Notes: generated from the sequence alone by a model not told the origin. Positions 53,600 through 63,891 are shown, counted from the stretch's first letter. The stretch: DNA of 64,000 bases from Pseudomonas frederiksbergensis (GCF_035751725.1 NZ_CP142104.1:5890001-5954000), one strand, 5' to 3'. Numbers and translations: made by a program.

Positions 53600-54475
53600 A
53601 TGCGCGCCCTGCTCCTGATATTCAGCCTGATGCTGTCCATGTCTTCCCCCGCCGCCGAAAAGCTGCGGGTTGTCACCAGCTTCAGCATCCTTGCCGACAT
53701 GACCCAACAGGTCGGCGGCGAGCACGTCCAGATCGTCAACATGGTCGGTCCCGACGCCGATGCGCACACCTACGAGCCCACACCAGACGACGCCAAGGCG
53801 CTGCTGAAAGCGAATGTGATCATCAAGAATGGATTGGGCTTCGAGCCTTGGCTGGATCGCCTGGTCACCAGCACCGAAACCAGTGCCCCGGTGATCAGTG
53901 CCAGCCGGGGCGTGATTCCGCGCTCATTGGACGAAGATGGAGAGACGATCCCCGACCCACATGCGTGGCACAACCTTGCCAACGCCGTGCTCTACGTTGG
54001 CAATATCACCAAGGCGCTGGAGGCAGCCGATCCGGCCAACAAAGCAGACTACGAACGCAACAGCCAGGCGTACCTGAAAACAATCTATGCCCTGCTCGAC
54101 GATGCCAAAGCGAAGTTCGGCGCGTTACCACCGGGCAATCGAAAGATCGTCACCTCTCACGATGCGTTCGGTTACCTGGGCCAGGCCTATGGCATTGAGT
54201 TCATGGCGCCGCAAGGACTGTCTACCGAACGCGAGCCCTCCGCTGCCGAAGTCGCTGCGCTGATCACGCAAATCCGCAAAGCCAAGGTCAAGGCTGTGTT
54301 CATGGAAAACATCAAGGACGCGCGCCTGCTCAAGCAAATAGCCGATGAAAGCGGCGCGCACATTGGCGGCACGTTGTATTCGGACGCCCTCGCCGCCAAA
54401 GGTCCCGCCAGCACATTTACCGGACTGTTCGAGTACAACCTCGACACGCTGTACGAGGCATTGAGCCGGCCCTGA
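53600..54475 (+). CDS. Metal ABC transporter periplasmic binding protein (ZnuA-like)
   Basis: 291 residues from ATG 53600 (GAGG ~9 nt upstream; the frame is open from 53447). Signal peptide MRALLLIFSLMLSMSSPAAEK. Cluster A-I (TroA-like) fold with metal-ligand motifs DADAHTYEPT, DPHAWHN and TSHDAFGYLGQAYG. The His/Asp-rich mobile loop of true ZnuA is absent, and the ligand set could also fit Mn2+ (third-group carboxylate). As part of the Zur-boxed folE2 operon, zinc is the best guess. It would be a second system beside the main znuABC locus, which is not in this window. Confidence 0.9.
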   Translation: MRALLLIFSLMLSMSSPAAEKLRVVTSFSILADMTQQVGGEHVQIVNMVGPDADAHTYEPTPDDAKALLKANVIIKNGLGFEPWLDRLVTSTETSAPVISASRGVIPRSLDEDGETIPDPHAWHNLANAVLYVGNITKALEAADPANKADYERNSQAYLKTIYALLDDAKAKFGALPPGNRKIVTSHDAFGYLGQAYGIEFMAPQGLSTEREPSAAEVAALITQIRKAKVKAVFMENIKDARLLKQIADESGAHIGGTLYSDALAAKGPASTFTGLFEYNLDTLYEALSRP

Positions 54476-54477
54476 GA

Positions 54478-54999
54478 TCAAGCCCTCGGCTTGACTGTCC
54501 CGCACTCCTGCCCAAGCCACACGGCACGGGTATCCAGGCTACCGTTCTGCTGGATGCCCGTGGCGTTGAATGTGCCATTGACCTTGGTGGTGAATTCGCG
54601 ATCACTCTGGAATGTCGCGATACCGCTGCCCTGGGCTTTCGGACAACTGAAGCGAAACTTCCACTGGTTGCCGGTTCGCTCGGTGATCTGCTGCTTGCAG
54701 CCCGACTGCGGGTCCTGCAACGGGATGTCGTTCGTCTGGACTTGCTCCGGGGTCAGGCATACCCGAATACCTTTGCCGCCCATGGTAATGCCTTGCTTTT
54801 CCAACATGGCCCGCTGCTCGGGTGTCATCTGGTTCTGCAACTGGCCGAGGATCAATTGCAGGTCTGGCAAGTTCTGGTTGTCGACTTTCATGTTGCTTGT
54901 CGTCAGTTCCCACAGGCCTGGTTGAAGCATCTGCGCCTGCGCCGCTACAGGAACCGACAAGCCAACAGCCAAGGCCACACCCAGCAAGCGAACTTTCAT
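54478..54999 (-). CDS. DUF3617 exported protein
   Basis: 173 residues from ATG 54999 (GGAG ~8 nt upstream). Signal peptide MKVRLLGVALAVGLSVPVAAQAQ, then the DUF3617 pattern M-L-x-P-G-L-W-E-L-T, a conserved CLTPEQ and CSCP-like cysteines (VCLTPEQ, GCKQQI, FSCPKAQ, ECGTVK). Periplasmic protein of unknown function. Ends 2 bp from the metal-binding-protein stop in convergent orientation. Confidence 0.9.
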   Translation of the reverse strand: MKVRLLGVALAVGLSVPVAAQAQMLQPGLWELTTSNMKVDNQNLPDLQLILGQLQNQMTPEQRAMLEKQGITMGGKGIRVCLTPEQVQTNDIPLQDPQSGCKQQITERTGNQWKFRFSCPKAQGSGIATFQSDREFTTKVNGTFNATGIQQNGSLDTRAVWLGQECGTVKPRA

Positions 55000-55140
55000 T
55001 GCAAAAACTCCAGAGGACAAGTGGCCGTTAGACGCTGCCCGCAGGCTTCGGTTCAAGGGCCGGCCAGGTGAATTAAATAGCGACATTCGCTGCGGAACAT
55101 GGTCTGTTAAGCAATGAAACTTCAGGAGCTCGGCTGCCCC

Positions 55141-56580
55141 ATGGATTATTACGGCCCGCATGTTTTCGGTTACCTGATCGCGCTGCTCCATACACTCGGC
55201 TCCATCGCCGCCGTCCATGCGGTACTCACCGTGCGAACCGCCCAAGGATCGATTGCCTGGGCCCTTTCATTGCTGTTCATTCCTTATCTGACGTTGATCC
55301 CCTACTTGGTTTTCGGCCGCAGCACTTTCGACGGCTACATCAAGGCGCGACGGCAGGCAAACGAAGAAATGCGCAAGGCGATTTCCGAGCTGAACTGGCG
55401 ACCCTGGGTCGAGGAAGCACTCACCGCTCGCGCCTCCCAGGCCTATGCTTCGTTGCGCGCCATGCCCAAGCTAGGGCGAGCACCCTGCCTGGCGAATAAC
55501 CAGGTGCGGTTGCTGGTAGACGGCCACGCCACGTTCGAAGCGATTTTCCAAGCCATCGAAGGCGCGCGGGAAGCCATCCTGATCCAGTTCTTCATCATCC
55601 ATGACGACCGCCTCGGCCAGCGCCTGCACGCATTGCTTTTGAAGAAAGCGGCCGAAGGCGTGACGGTGTACCTGCTGTACGACCGTATCGGCAGTCACTC
55701 CCTGCCCCACCGATATGTCCAGGCATTGCGCGACGGCGGCGTCCATGTGAAAGCCTTTGCCACCCGCAGCGGTTGGTTGAACCGGTTCCAGGTCAACTTC
55801 CGCAACCATCGCAAGATCGTAGCCGTGGACGGCGTACTGGGGTTTGTCGGCGGTCATAACGTAGGCGACGAGTACCTTGGCGAAAAGCCCCCGCTGGCGC
55901 CATGGCGCGACACGCATGTCGAAGTACGCGGCCCGGTGGTGGCAAGCATGCAGGAGTCGTTCGCAGAAGACTGGTTCTGGGCCGCCCGTTCTTTGCCGCC
56001 ATTGATCCTGCCGGATACTTACCCGGACGGCGGCGTGCTCTGCCAGTTACTGGCCAGCGGCCCGGCGGACGCGCACGAAACCTGCTCGCTGTTTTTCGTC
56101 GAGGCGATCCATGCGGCGAACGAGCGGATCTGGATTACCACACCCTATTTCATTCCCGATGAAGCGGTCTTCGCTGCGCTGCGCCTGGCAGTCTTGCGCG
56201 GGGTGGATGTACGCATCCTGCTGCCATCACGTCCCGATCACAAAATCGTCTACGCAGCGTCCAGCCTTTATGCATTCGAGGCCGTAAGGGCCGGCGTGCG
56301 GGTGTTTCGTTATGAGCCAGGATTCCTGCATCAGAAAGTCGTGTTGATCGATCAGGAAATAAGCGCGATCGGCAGCGCGAACCTGGACAACCGTTCGTTT
56401 CGATTGAATTTTGAAGTGATGCTGCTGACGGTTGATGTCGCATTCGCCAGCGAAGTGGAGCAGATGCTCGAGAAAGATTTTGCCCAGGCCCACGAAGTCG
56501 CGAAACAGGAAAGCCGGGAGACCCACCGCCTGCAAAAGATCGGCATGCGGATCGCCCGGCTCATTTCGCCGATTCTTTAG
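55141..56580 (+). CDS. clsA: Cardiolipin synthase A
   Basis: 479 residues from ATG 55141; the family starts MDYxxPYxFGY, so the in-frame ATG 55114 is less likely. Two N-terminal membrane helices (~8-60) are followed by two phospholipase-D domains with HKD motifs: [10 protein letters not shown] (~residue 220) and [24 protein letters not shown] (~residue 400). Joins two phosphatidylglycerols into cardiolipin at the inner membrane. Its last 4 bp overlap the convergent cfa gene, so both lipid-modifying enzymes end at the same point. Confidence 0.95.
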   Translation: MDYYGPHVFGYLIALLHTLGSIAAVHAVLTVRTAQGSIAWALSLLFIPYLTLIPYLVFGRSTFDGYIKARRQANEEMRKAISELNWRPWVEEALTARASQAYASLRAMPKLGRAPCLANNQVRLLVDGHATFEAIFQAIEGAREAILIQFFIIHDDRLGQRLHALLLKKAAEGVTVYLLYDRIGSHSLPHRYVQALRDGGVHVKAFATRSGWLNRFQVNFRNHRKIVAVDGVLGFVGGHNVGDEYLGEKPPLAPWRDTHVEVRGPVVASMQESFAEDWFWAARSLPPLILPDTYPDGGVLCQLLASGPADAHETCSLFFVEAIHAANERIWITTPYFIPDEAVFAALRLAVLRGVDVRILLPSRPDHKIVYAASSLYAFEAVRAGVRVFRYEPGFLHQKVVLIDQEISAIGSANLDNRSFRLNFEVMLLTVDVAFASEVEQMLEKDFAQAHEVAKQESRETHRLQKIGMRIARLISPIL

Positions 56581-57764
56581 GGCGCGTAGATGTCGTCCCG
56601 CGTCCAGGGCAATTCATGGCTGCCATCGGCATGGGCCTTGACCGCGAGGATCTGGTGCAGGTTTATCCAGCCCTTGGCGAAGGCATAGGCGCAGCCTGCC
56701 AGATAAAGCCGCCAGATCCGCAGCGCCCGCTCCGGCACCTCCCTGGAGGCGGTTTCGAGGTTGTCCTCCAGACGCTCGCTCCAATGATCGAGGGTGCGCG
56801 CGTAATGCATGCGCAGGCTTTCCACATCGACGATTTCCAGCCCGGCTTCGCTGATCTCGGCAGAAATCATCGAGAGATGCGGCAACTCACCATTGGGAAA
56901 TACATATTTCTCAATGAACTCACCCGCGCCACGCCCTACCGGACGGCCATCGGTGTGCTTGGCGGTGATTCCGTGATTCATCACCAGGCCCCCTTCGCGA
57001 ACGGCACCGAACAGCGTCTTGCAGTACTGGGCCAAGTTGGCGTGCCCGACGTGTTCGAACATACCGACGCTGACGACTTTGTCGAAACGACCGTCCTGTG
57101 GCAAATCGCGGTAGTCGAGCAATTGCAGCTCCACCAGGTCTTCCAGGCCTTCAGCCTTGACCCGCTCCCGGGCCAGGGCGAGCTGGGCCTTGCTCAAGGT
57201 TATGCCAAACACCCTGGCGCCGAACTCCCGCGCCGCAAAACGTGCCAACCCGCCCCAACCGCAGCCGACATCCAGCAAATAGTCACCGGGTTGCAGACGC
57301 AGCTTGCGGCACAGATGGCGGAACTTGGCTTGTTGGGCTTGCTCAAGGGTTTCGCTGCCGGTCTCGAAATAAGCGCAGGAGTACACCATGTCGCTGTCGA
57401 GCCAGAGCTGATAAAAGGCGTTTGATAGATCGTAATGGTAGGAGATCGCCTTGGCGTCGGTTTCCTTGTCATGGACGTTACGCACCGGCAGGTTGCTGTC
57501 GTCTTCGTCCACCAGGGCTTGGCTCAGCTCGTCGCACACTCGGATAACTTCACTGATCGAGCCCTCGAGCTCGAGTTTTCCTTCGACAAACGCCGCTCCC
57601 AATGCATCCAGGCTGGGATGGGTAAATTGCGCAACCATTTGTGGGTCCTTGACCACAATTGTGACGCTGGGATCATCGCCCAGCGTGAATTCATGGCCAT
57701 CCCAGAGCCGCAACCGAAGCGGTAGGTGCAGATTCTGCAAGGCCGGCGGAAGTTGAGCGAACAT
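56577..57764 (-). CDS. cfa: Cyclopropane-fatty-acyl-phospholipid synthase
   Basis: 395 residues from ATG 57764, preceded by GGGGGA; the frame is open to 57812. Methylates unsaturated phospholipid acyl chains with S-adenosylmethionine. SAM-binding motif [16 protein letters not shown] (~residue 170) and the CFAS signatures [25 protein letters not shown] and MNHGIT. Membrane-associated cytosolic enzyme, often raised at stationary phase. Convergent with clsA. Confidence 0.95.
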   Translation of the reverse strand: MFAQLPPALQNLHLPLRLRLWDGHEFTLGDDPSVTIVVKDPQMVAQFTHPSLDALGAAFVEGKLELEGSISEVIRVCDELSQALVDEDDSNLPVRNVHDKETDAKAISYHYDLSNAFYQLWLDSDMVYSCAYFETGSETLEQAQQAKFRHLCRKLRLQPGDYLLDVGCGWGGLARFAAREFGARVFGITLSKAQLALARERVKAEGLEDLVELQLLDYRDLPQDGRFDKVVSVGMFEHVGHANLAQYCKTLFGAVREGGLVMNHGITAKHTDGRPVGRGAGEFIEKYVFPNGELPHLSMISAEISEAGLEIVDVESLRMHYARTLDHWSERLEDNLETASREVPERALRIWRLYLAGCAYAFAKGWINLHQILAVKAHADGSHELPWTRDDIYAP

Positions 57765-57814
57765 GAAAATATCCCCCCTTTGTTTCAGAAGCCTGAACTG
57801 AGGGTAGACCATGG

Positions 57815-57854
57815 TAGAAAAATAGCAGGCTATCGAATTTATAGCCTTTTTCTA
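57815..57854 (-). terminator. Terminator of the SPFH/P-type ATPase operon
   Basis: GGCTAT (57828-57833) and ATAGCC (57841-57846) with a 7-nt loop. The outer arms TAGAAAAA (57815-57822) and TTTTTCTA (57847-57854) extend the stem past a 5-nt bulge. On the minus strand a T-rich tail follows the hairpin. It lies between the ATPase stop and the cfa start. Confidence 0.7.
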
Positions 57855-57954
57855 TCGCCTTCTTCTCTACTGTCTTGAGCAGTGACCGCCGGAAGTGAAG
57901 TGCCCTCTCGTAACTGACTGCGGGCGCCATGAACAGTTCGCTCCCACTGACCCG

Positions 57955-59850
57955 CTAGATCTTCAACAACGGCTCTTGGAACCGCAGCAACCGCCCGGCA
58001 TTACCCAACACCAGCAGCGTGCTCAAGTTGTGCAGCAACGCAGCGATCATCGCACCCGCCGCGCCAAGCCAGCCAAACGCGGCGAAGATTACGATGGCCA
58101 GCGTCCAGCCCAGGCCAATGATCACGTTGACCTGCAGTGTACGTCGACATTGCCGACTCAGCCGCACACAGGTACCAAGGCGCCGCAGGTCACTGCCGAT
58201 CAGGACGATATCCGCCGATGCAAGCGCGATATCTGCCCCGCCGGCCCCCATTGCGACACCCACCACGCCGGCTTTGAGCGCGAGGGAATCATTGATGCCA
58301 TCACCCACCACCATGGGCCGAAAGCCATGCTCTGTTTCAGCCTCGACCCGCCGGAGCTTGTCTTCCGGCAAGGCCTGGGCCTGCAATTCGTTAATGCCGA
58401 CCTGCTGTGCCACGGCAATGGCCACGCTCTGGCGATCTCCGGTCAACAATACTTGGCGGCCCAGGCCAAGCTCGCGCAACTCAGCCATGGCCGCCCGTGC
58501 TTCCGGTTTGATGTTGTCCGCCAACAGCAGCCAGGCGAGAAACTGCCCATCCAGCGCCAGGCCGGCGATCGGGCCGTCATGCTCGGGAATGGCTGGCGTG
58601 TCGATACCCAACCGGGCAAACAACTCGGGGCGACCGAGTGCGGCTTCTCCCCTTCCGGTGTTGGCGGTGACACCCAAGCCTTGGCGCTCGTGCACATCGC
58701 TAAGCGGCAGATAATGCAGCGGGTCCACCTGCCCCGCCAACGCGCGACTGACGGGATGACTGCTGGCCGACCCAAGGCTGGCGGCCAAAGGCAGCAGCTC
58801 GCAGCGGTCAGCCAAGGCGCTTTGGATCGATTGCAATTGCAACGTGCCGTAGGTCAGGGTCCCGGTCTTGTCGATGACGAGTGAGGTCAGGTCCGCCAGC
58901 TCCTCCAAAAAAGCCGAGCTGCGAATCAAGATCCCGTGGCGCGCTGCCACCGCAATCCCGGCAATGGCTGTCGCCGGTGCTGATAACACCAACGCGCAGG
59001 GACAAGCCGCCACCACGACCGCGAGCATCGCCTGGGCATCGTTGGTGACAAACCAGGTCACCGCGGCCAGCAGCAACACCAGCACCAGGTAACTACCGGC
59101 ATAGCGTTCGAGCAAACGGGTAATCGGTGGTTTGGAACGCTCGGCGTTTTGCATCAGGGCAATCACCTTGCCCAGGGTCGACTCATCGCCGATACGCGTC
59201 ACCTCCAGGCGTAGCAAGCCATCGAGGTTGATCGCGCCGCCAAATACATCCATGCCCACGACAGCCTCCACTGGGACGGATTCTCCGGTAATAGGCGCAG
59301 TGTCGAGGCTCGCTTGGCCAAAGAAGATTCGGCCATCGGCAGGCACTCGGTCTCCGGCGCGGACCTCCACCCAGTCGCCCGGCCGCAGCGTCCGGTTGTC
59401 GACTTCGATGATCGTACCGTCGGCCTCAACCTTCCGGGCTTGGCTGCGGGTCAATTGCCCGAGGGCGTGGATCGCTTCCTGGGAGCCGATCACGCTGCGT
59501 TCTTCCAACACGTGACCGAAGATCATGATGATGGGCAGCAGTGCGGCCGTCAGCAGATCGCCGGTGGCCCATGCACCGAGCATCGCCAAGGCGATGAGCT
59601 GGTCGGTGATGCCGTGCAAGCTTGGATATCGCAGGCTGTACCAGGCGGAACGCATCACGGGCACCGCCACCAGCAGCGAGGCGAATCCCAACAGCAATTG
59701 GCTGACACCGTTCTGCTCTGGCGACCAAGCGCGCCATGCCAGCCCCAAGGCAAGCAGCCCGAGGGCAAGCATCGCCAAGGTCAATTGCCGAGCGGCGGCC
59801 CGCTGTTCGGCAGAAGACAACATGGGCGAGGCAGAGGCTTGAGCGGTCAT
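57955..59850 (-). CDS. P1B-type heavy-metal ATPase (HmtA-like)
   Basis: 631 residues with no N-terminal HMA metal-binding domain. TGES actuator loop (APITGESVPVEAV), Cys283-Pro-Cys285 in AACPCALVLS (membrane ion site), phosphorylated Asp327 in DKTGTL, the SSHPVSRAL HP motif, and GDGINDSLALK hinge. The last helices read AALLHNLSTLLVLGNAGRLL instead of the D-x-G of ZntA-like zinc exporters. The operon with SPFH proteins and the Zur-like box at its head fit HmtA (PA2435), which brings zinc and copper in rather than out (recalled). Last gene of a four-gene operon with 4-bp overlaps. Confidence 0.85.
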   Translation of the reverse strand: MTAQASASPMLSSAEQRAAARQLTLAMLALGLLALGLAWRAWSPEQNGVSQLLLGFASLLVAVPVMRSAWYSLRYPSLHGITDQLIALAMLGAWATGDLLTAALLPIIMIFGHVLEERSVIGSQEAIHALGQLTRSQARKVEADGTIIEVDNRTLRPGDWVEVRAGDRVPADGRIFFGQASLDTAPITGESVPVEAVVGMDVFGGAINLDGLLRLEVTRIGDESTLGKVIALMQNAERSKPPITRLLERYAGSYLVLVLLLAAVTWFVTNDAQAMLAVVVAACPCALVLSAPATAIAGIAVAARHGILIRSSAFLEELADLTSLVIDKTGTLTYGTLQLQSIQSALADRCELLPLAASLGSASSHPVSRALAGQVDPLHYLPLSDVHERQGLGVTANTGRGEAALGRPELFARLGIDTPAIPEHDGPIAGLALDGQFLAWLLLADNIKPEARAAMAELRELGLGRQVLLTGDRQSVAIAVAQQVGINELQAQALPEDKLRRVEAETEHGFRPMVVGDGINDSLALKAGVVGVAMGAGGADIALASADIVLIGSDLRRLGTCVRLSRQCRRTLQVNVIIGLGWTLAIVIFAAFGWLGAAGAMIAALLHNLSTLLVLGNAGRLLRFQEPLLKI

Positions 59851-60899
59851 TGTCCGGCTCCCTGGATAATCAGGCGGGAATCGTCTTTCGGGTCGAGCGT
59901 AGTCACCGATCCGGCACGACGCAGAATCTCCGGCATACGTTCGCGATACAGGCGCAGCAGCATTTGCGGATCGCTGCCTTGGGTCTTCGCCAAGCCATAC
60001 ACCGCAGCGGTGTCGGTCGACGCCTTGGCGAGCCGCTCGCCAGCTTGGGCATCGGCCACCTGCAACGCATGGTCGGCGTCCTGGCGGGCTGACTGAGACT
60101 GTTTTTCCGCTTCGGTGCGGGCGTTGGCGACGGCTTTGTCGGCCTGTTGACTGGCCGTCAACACCGCATTAAAGGCCCCCACGGCAGGTCCCGGCAGGCT
60201 CGACTGAACATCGACCCGCACCACTTCGATCCCTAACCCCTGCCCCGTCGCTGCAAGATCAGCGAGACGCCGATTGATCCCTTGCACCAGATCGCCACGC
60301 AGGCGCTCCCGACGCTCCGCGGCCTGGCTGTCGCTGCCGACTAACTCGGGGCGTGCCACCAGAATCGTATCCAGGTCCCGGGCTGCGGCAAGGGCCACGG
60401 CGCTGCGGGTCGCCAGCCGATCGAGAGCAGGCAGCACATGTTCGCCCTGCAGCACGTACGCGTAAGGCTCGATGACCTTGTAGAACACGCGCACGTCCAG
60501 TTGCACCACGCCCGCGTCACCGGTCAATAAATAACCAGAACCCGCCAAGGCATCAGGCACGGGCGAAGCGAAACTGGCCACCCGATCAGCCTGTAGAGCC
60601 GCATCCGAGCGCAGCAGATTTTCTACGCGCCGTTCAAGGACTCGATCCGCCGCTGGCACCAAAATCACTTGTTCCACAGGCCGAGGCCATGCCCATAGAA
60701 GTCCGGCGTTCTGGATACGGTCCAATGCACCAAAATGCAAAACCACCGCACGGTCCTGCGGCTCGATCTGCCGCACATTGGCGAACATCCAGGCCAATGC
60801 GGCAAGGACAGTGACCGCATAAAACGCAAGGAACGTCAGGCGCCCGGCCTGAATCCACGGATTGGATAATTCGTTTGTTCCACGTGGAACCAAACTCAT
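59847..60899 (-). CDS. SPFH (HflC/HflK-like) membrane protein
   Basis: 350 residues. One N-terminal membrane helix (~20-42, FLAFYAVTVLAALAWMFANV) followed by a band-7/SPFH domain (EPQDRAVVLHFGAL...) and a long Ala/Gln/Lys-rich coiled coil (~250-320, TASQQADKAVANARTEAEKQSQ). No protease active site. SPFH proteins form membrane rings that scaffold or regulate proteases and transporters. It overlaps the genes on both sides by 4 bp. The parS palindrome 60876-60891 encodes its residues V-P-R-G-T. Confidence 0.88.
   Translation of the reverse strand: MSLVPRGTNELSNPWIQAGRLTFLAFYAVTVLAALAWMFANVRQIEPQDRAVVLHFGALDRIQNAGLLWAWPRPVEQVILVPAADRVLERRVENLLRSDAALQADRVASFASPVPDALAGSGYLLTGDAGVVQLDVRVFYKVIEPYAYVLQGEHVLPALDRLATRSAVALAAARDLDTILVARPELVGSDSQAAERRERLRGDLVQGINRRLADLAATGQGLGIEVVRVDVQSSLPGPAVGAFNAVLTASQQADKAVANARTEAEKQSQSARQDADHALQVADAQAGERLAKASTDTAAVYGLAKTQGSDPQMLLRLYRERMPEILRRAGSVTTLDPKDDSRLIIQGAGQ
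60876..60891. other. parS site at the start of an SPFH gene
   Basis: TGTTCCACGTGGAACC contains the perfect palindrome GTTCCACGTGGAAC (60877-60890), within codons 4-8 of the SPFH gene. Confidence 0.8.
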
Positions 60900-61933
60900 G
60901 GTTGGGACCCGCCCTTGGGTTCCAAGGACGGAGGACCGTCTACCAACACGCGAAATGGAGCCGCGTCGGTGCGCAAAATCATCTTGGTACCCGGGCTGAC
61001 GATGGTGTTCAAGGTGTCCAGCGAGCGCAGCAAATTGTAAAGCTGGGGCGAACCCGCATAGGCCTTGCCGTAGATTTGCGCCGCCTCGACCCGGGATTGC
61101 GCTTCTATCTCGGCCGCTTTGACCGCGGCATCTGCCTGCATGATTCGCGCATCACGTTCGGCCGCCGAGCGAATCTGTGCCGCTTCGCGTTTACCCATCG
61201 CGGTACGCTCCGTGGCAATGGTTTCGCGCTCGGCACGCATGCGGTCCACGGTTGCAGCGAGCGTCACCGAAGGCAAGGTCAGGCGCTCGATGCCTACCTG
61301 CAGGACCCGTACGCCATAGGTCGCGAGCAGTTGTTGCTCGATCTGCCGGCGCAGTTGAGTTTCAAAATCGGCAATACGCACTTGACTGGCATCGGTATTG
61401 ACCAGGTTCGCCAAATCGAAGCTGGCAGCCGTGGTCTCCAACGCCGAGCCGACAAAGGTGCGAATCTGTCGCGCGGCTTCGTCCGGCTGGTTCTGCACTG
61501 CCCGCATGAAACGCTGGACACTGTCCGGGTCAGCCTGTACCTGCCACGTCACATAGGCCTGGACGATAATCCGCAGCCCATCACGAGTACCGACATCCTG
61601 CAAACCGCTGGAGCTGGTACGTAAACGCAAATCGACCGGGACCGCCGCCTCGAAAGGCACCGGCCAGCGCCAACCCAGGCCCGGTTGCAACAGCACCCGC
61701 GCCGGATTCCCAAAACGAGTTATGACGGTGGCCTCCCCCGAGCGCACTTGCACCAGGCTGGCGGCCGCAACGGCAAACGCCACCAACAGCGTCGCCCAGC
61801 CCAGACGCCTCCACGGAAACGGCCCAGTGTGCTGCGAATCGCCGTGGTGATGATGATGCCCGTGGTGATGGCCTGCATGGCCGCGATTGTGCCCACCATG
61901 GTCGTGGTGATCGTGTGACGAAGACTGGCTCAA
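60896..61933 (-). CDS. SPFH (HflC-like) protein with histidine-rich N-terminus
   Basis: 345 residues. Residues 6-35 contain about 15 histidines (HDHHDHGGHNRGH, then HHHGHHHHH), a likely Zn2+-binding tail in the cytoplasm. A membrane helix (~43-62) and an SPFH/HflC domain follow (EATVITRFGNPARVLLQPGLGWRWP; later RMRAERETIATERTAMGKREAAQIRSAAERDARI, the HflC-type coiled coil). The His tail is not part of ordinary HflC and suggests metal sensing or handing to the P-type ATPase in the same operon (inference). Confidence 0.88.
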   Translation of the reverse strand: MSQSSSHDHHDHGGHNRGHAGHHHGHHHHHGDSQHTGPFPWRRLGWATLLVAFAVAAASLVQVRSGEATVITRFGNPARVLLQPGLGWRWPVPFEAAVPVDLRLRTSSSGLQDVGTRDGLRIIVQAYVTWQVQADPDSVQRFMRAVQNQPDEAARQIRTFVGSALETTAASFDLANLVNTDASQVRIADFETQLRRQIEQQLLATYGVRVLQVGIERLTLPSVTLAATVDRMRAERETIATERTAMGKREAAQIRSAAERDARIMQADAAVKAAEIEAQSRVEAAQIYGKAYAGSPQLYNLLRSLDTLNTIVSPGTKMILRTDAAPFRVLVDGPPSLEPKGGSQP

Positions 61934-63891
61934 TGGGCAGCTCCTGGCTGGACAGGTTTACGTGACGACGCGGGATCCGCCGGCAGCGCGAAATTACGCA
62001 GGTCCAGGGTCGGCGCGTTGCCGCCAGCACCCAAACGATGGTCGAGGATCAATAGATCGGCCTTGCCCAGCCCCTGGCTCAGTTGGCTGAGGTATTGCTC
62101 CAGGACGAAGGCGTGGCCTGCCATCGCGTAGGCTTTGCGTTCGGCATCGAAGCGCAGGTCTGCGGCTTCGGCGGCAGCATTGATTTCCCTGGCGGTGGCT
62201 TGGGCCTGGTCATGGGCGATACTGGCTTGCAGTTGCGCCTGATTGTTCTGTTCCGCTGCGGCACCGCGCTCCCGGGCAATCAGTGCCTGGGCGCCTATCT
62301 GCGCCGCTTGCACACCGTGATAGGCATTCGCCGCGCCGGCTGGTGGGTGGATCGCCTCCACCACGGTTGCAAGAATCTCTACGCCGCTGTCGAGCGATTG
62401 CAAGTCAGCCTGCACCGCGCTACCGATTTCGTTTGCCAGATTGACCCGGTCCGCCCCAAGCAAACCGTCCAGCGTTCGCGAAGCAAACTCATGCACGAGG
62501 ATGCGGCTGGCCGTGCTGCGGATCAGTGCCGGCACATCGGCACTGTTGTACGTTGCAGCAAGCGCCGCGGCATCCGTCAGGCCAATGCGATAAACGAAGC
62601 GCACATCCATGTTGACGATCTGGAAGCTCTGTTGTTCGGCATGCCGACTGGCGATGACCTGGGATTTGTCGTTGACGTGGGTGGCGTCCCATAAACGATT
62701 GGCGATGGCCGGCGCCGCTCCCTCCCCCAGCTCAGCTTTCGCTGGCGCCTTGTTTTCGCCGACGCCGGTCGCCAGTTCATGCACGACACCGTTTTCCACC
62801 TTGAGCACCCTGCCCCACGGCCAAGGCAGCCCCGCATGCAGGCCTGGGCCAAAGACCTTCACCGGCTCTCCAAAACGCTCGTAGATGCCGCGCTCCTGTA
62901 ACGCCACTTCATGCACACCGGTGAGCGACCAGCCCACCAACGCCACCAGCGCCAGCACCGGGAAGAAAGCCCGGCGCATATAGCTGAACGCCCAGATCTG
63001 ACGCAAGTCGATGCCGAAGCGGTTGTGCAACTCGTGCTGCAAGACCCGCAGCGGTTGCGGTGGCCAGCACAGCAGATCGGCGACAAAACTTCGGCCTAAC
63101 AACGCCGGCTCCAAGGAGTCGCGGCGCGGGCTGAACAATGAAAGTACGGCGCGCAGCAGGAACTCCACCGCGACCAGCCCTGGCAACACCCCGATCAGCA
63201 CCGCCAGGCGCATCGGCCAGATAGACGTATCGGCGGCGAAGAGCAGGCACAATGCACCGAAGGCCAATACGACGATCGCCACCCGCGCCAGCTGTGCCAA
63301 CGCCAACGCTTCCGGCCACTCGGTGGGCGGCTGCTGGGCCAATTGACGTTCAAACACCAACACGCCGAACGCCAGCGATAACGAAAACACCGCACCTACA
63401 CTGCCCGACACGCCAAGCGAAGCGGCCGGCAACTCCAGATTCCAGGTTTGCTCAAGACTCAGCAGCGCCAGGAGCGCCCACCCGGAAAGCCATAACGCAG
63501 GCGCCCCGATGTGCTTGAGCAGGCCAACCCAGCGCGCACTGATGCGCTCGAGCATCCGCTCATACCAACCCGAGTTATCAACAGGTTCGCTTTCAACCGG
63601 TAGATTTTCCACCGCTGGCGCCAGCGCCGCGCTTCGCCATTGCGTCACCCAACCGGCCGAGTGCAGGCCTGCCAGCAGCACGATCAGACCTGCGCTTTGG
63701 CTGACCAACAAGGCGGGCCACAAGGATCGCGGCGAAAATAAACCGATGAAAAACGCCAGCACCAGCCCCAATCCCGCCAAGCCGACCAGCGTCATCGCGA
63801 GCCGCTTCAAGCGGCGTGTTTGCGAGGCAGCGCACTGGAAGCGCGGCCACTCGGCCACCCGAGCCCCTTCGATATCAAGATCGACTTGCAT
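61930..63891 (-). CDS. Large SPFH (HflK-like) polytopic membrane protein
   Basis: 653 residues from ATG 63891 (GGAT ~5 nt upstream). The frame runs to a GTG at 63942, but that is 14 bp from the Zur-like box and less likely. Residues ~30-290 hold about seven membrane segments; one more (~310-330) precedes the SPFH/HflK domain (VALQERGIYERFGEPVKVFGPGLHAGLPWPWGRV). A coiled coil rich in Ala/Gln follows (~545-610). Far larger than HflK (about 420 residues). First gene of the operon; the stop overlaps the next start by 4 bp. Role unknown; predicted scaffold for metal uptake. Confidence 0.85.
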   Translation of the reverse strand: MQVDLDIEGARVAEWPRFQCAASQTRRLKRLAMTLVGLAGLGLVLAFFIGLFSPRSLWPALLVSQSAGLIVLLAGLHSAGWVTQWRSAALAPAVENLPVESEPVDNSGWYERMLERISARWVGLLKHIGAPALWLSGWALLALLSLEQTWNLELPAASLGVSGSVGAVFSLSLAFGVLVFERQLAQQPPTEWPEALALAQLARVAIVVLAFGALCLLFAADTSIWPMRLAVLIGVLPGLVAVEFLLRAVLSLFSPRRDSLEPALLGRSFVADLLCWPPQPLRVLQHELHNRFGIDLRQIWAFSYMRRAFFPVLALVALVGWSLTGVHEVALQERGIYERFGEPVKVFGPGLHAGLPWPWGRVLKVENGVVHELATGVGENKAPAKAELGEGAAPAIANRLWDATHVNDKSQVIASRHAEQQSFQIVNMDVRFVYRIGLTDAAALAATYNSADVPALIRSTASRILVHEFASRTLDGLLGADRVNLANEIGSAVQADLQSLDSGVEILATVVEAIHPPAGAANAYHGVQAAQIGAQALIARERGAAAEQNNQAQLQASIAHDQAQATAREINAAAEAADLRFDAERKAYAMAGHAFVLEQYLSQLSQGLGKADLLILDHRLGAGGNAPTLDLRNFALPADPASSRKPVQPGAAH

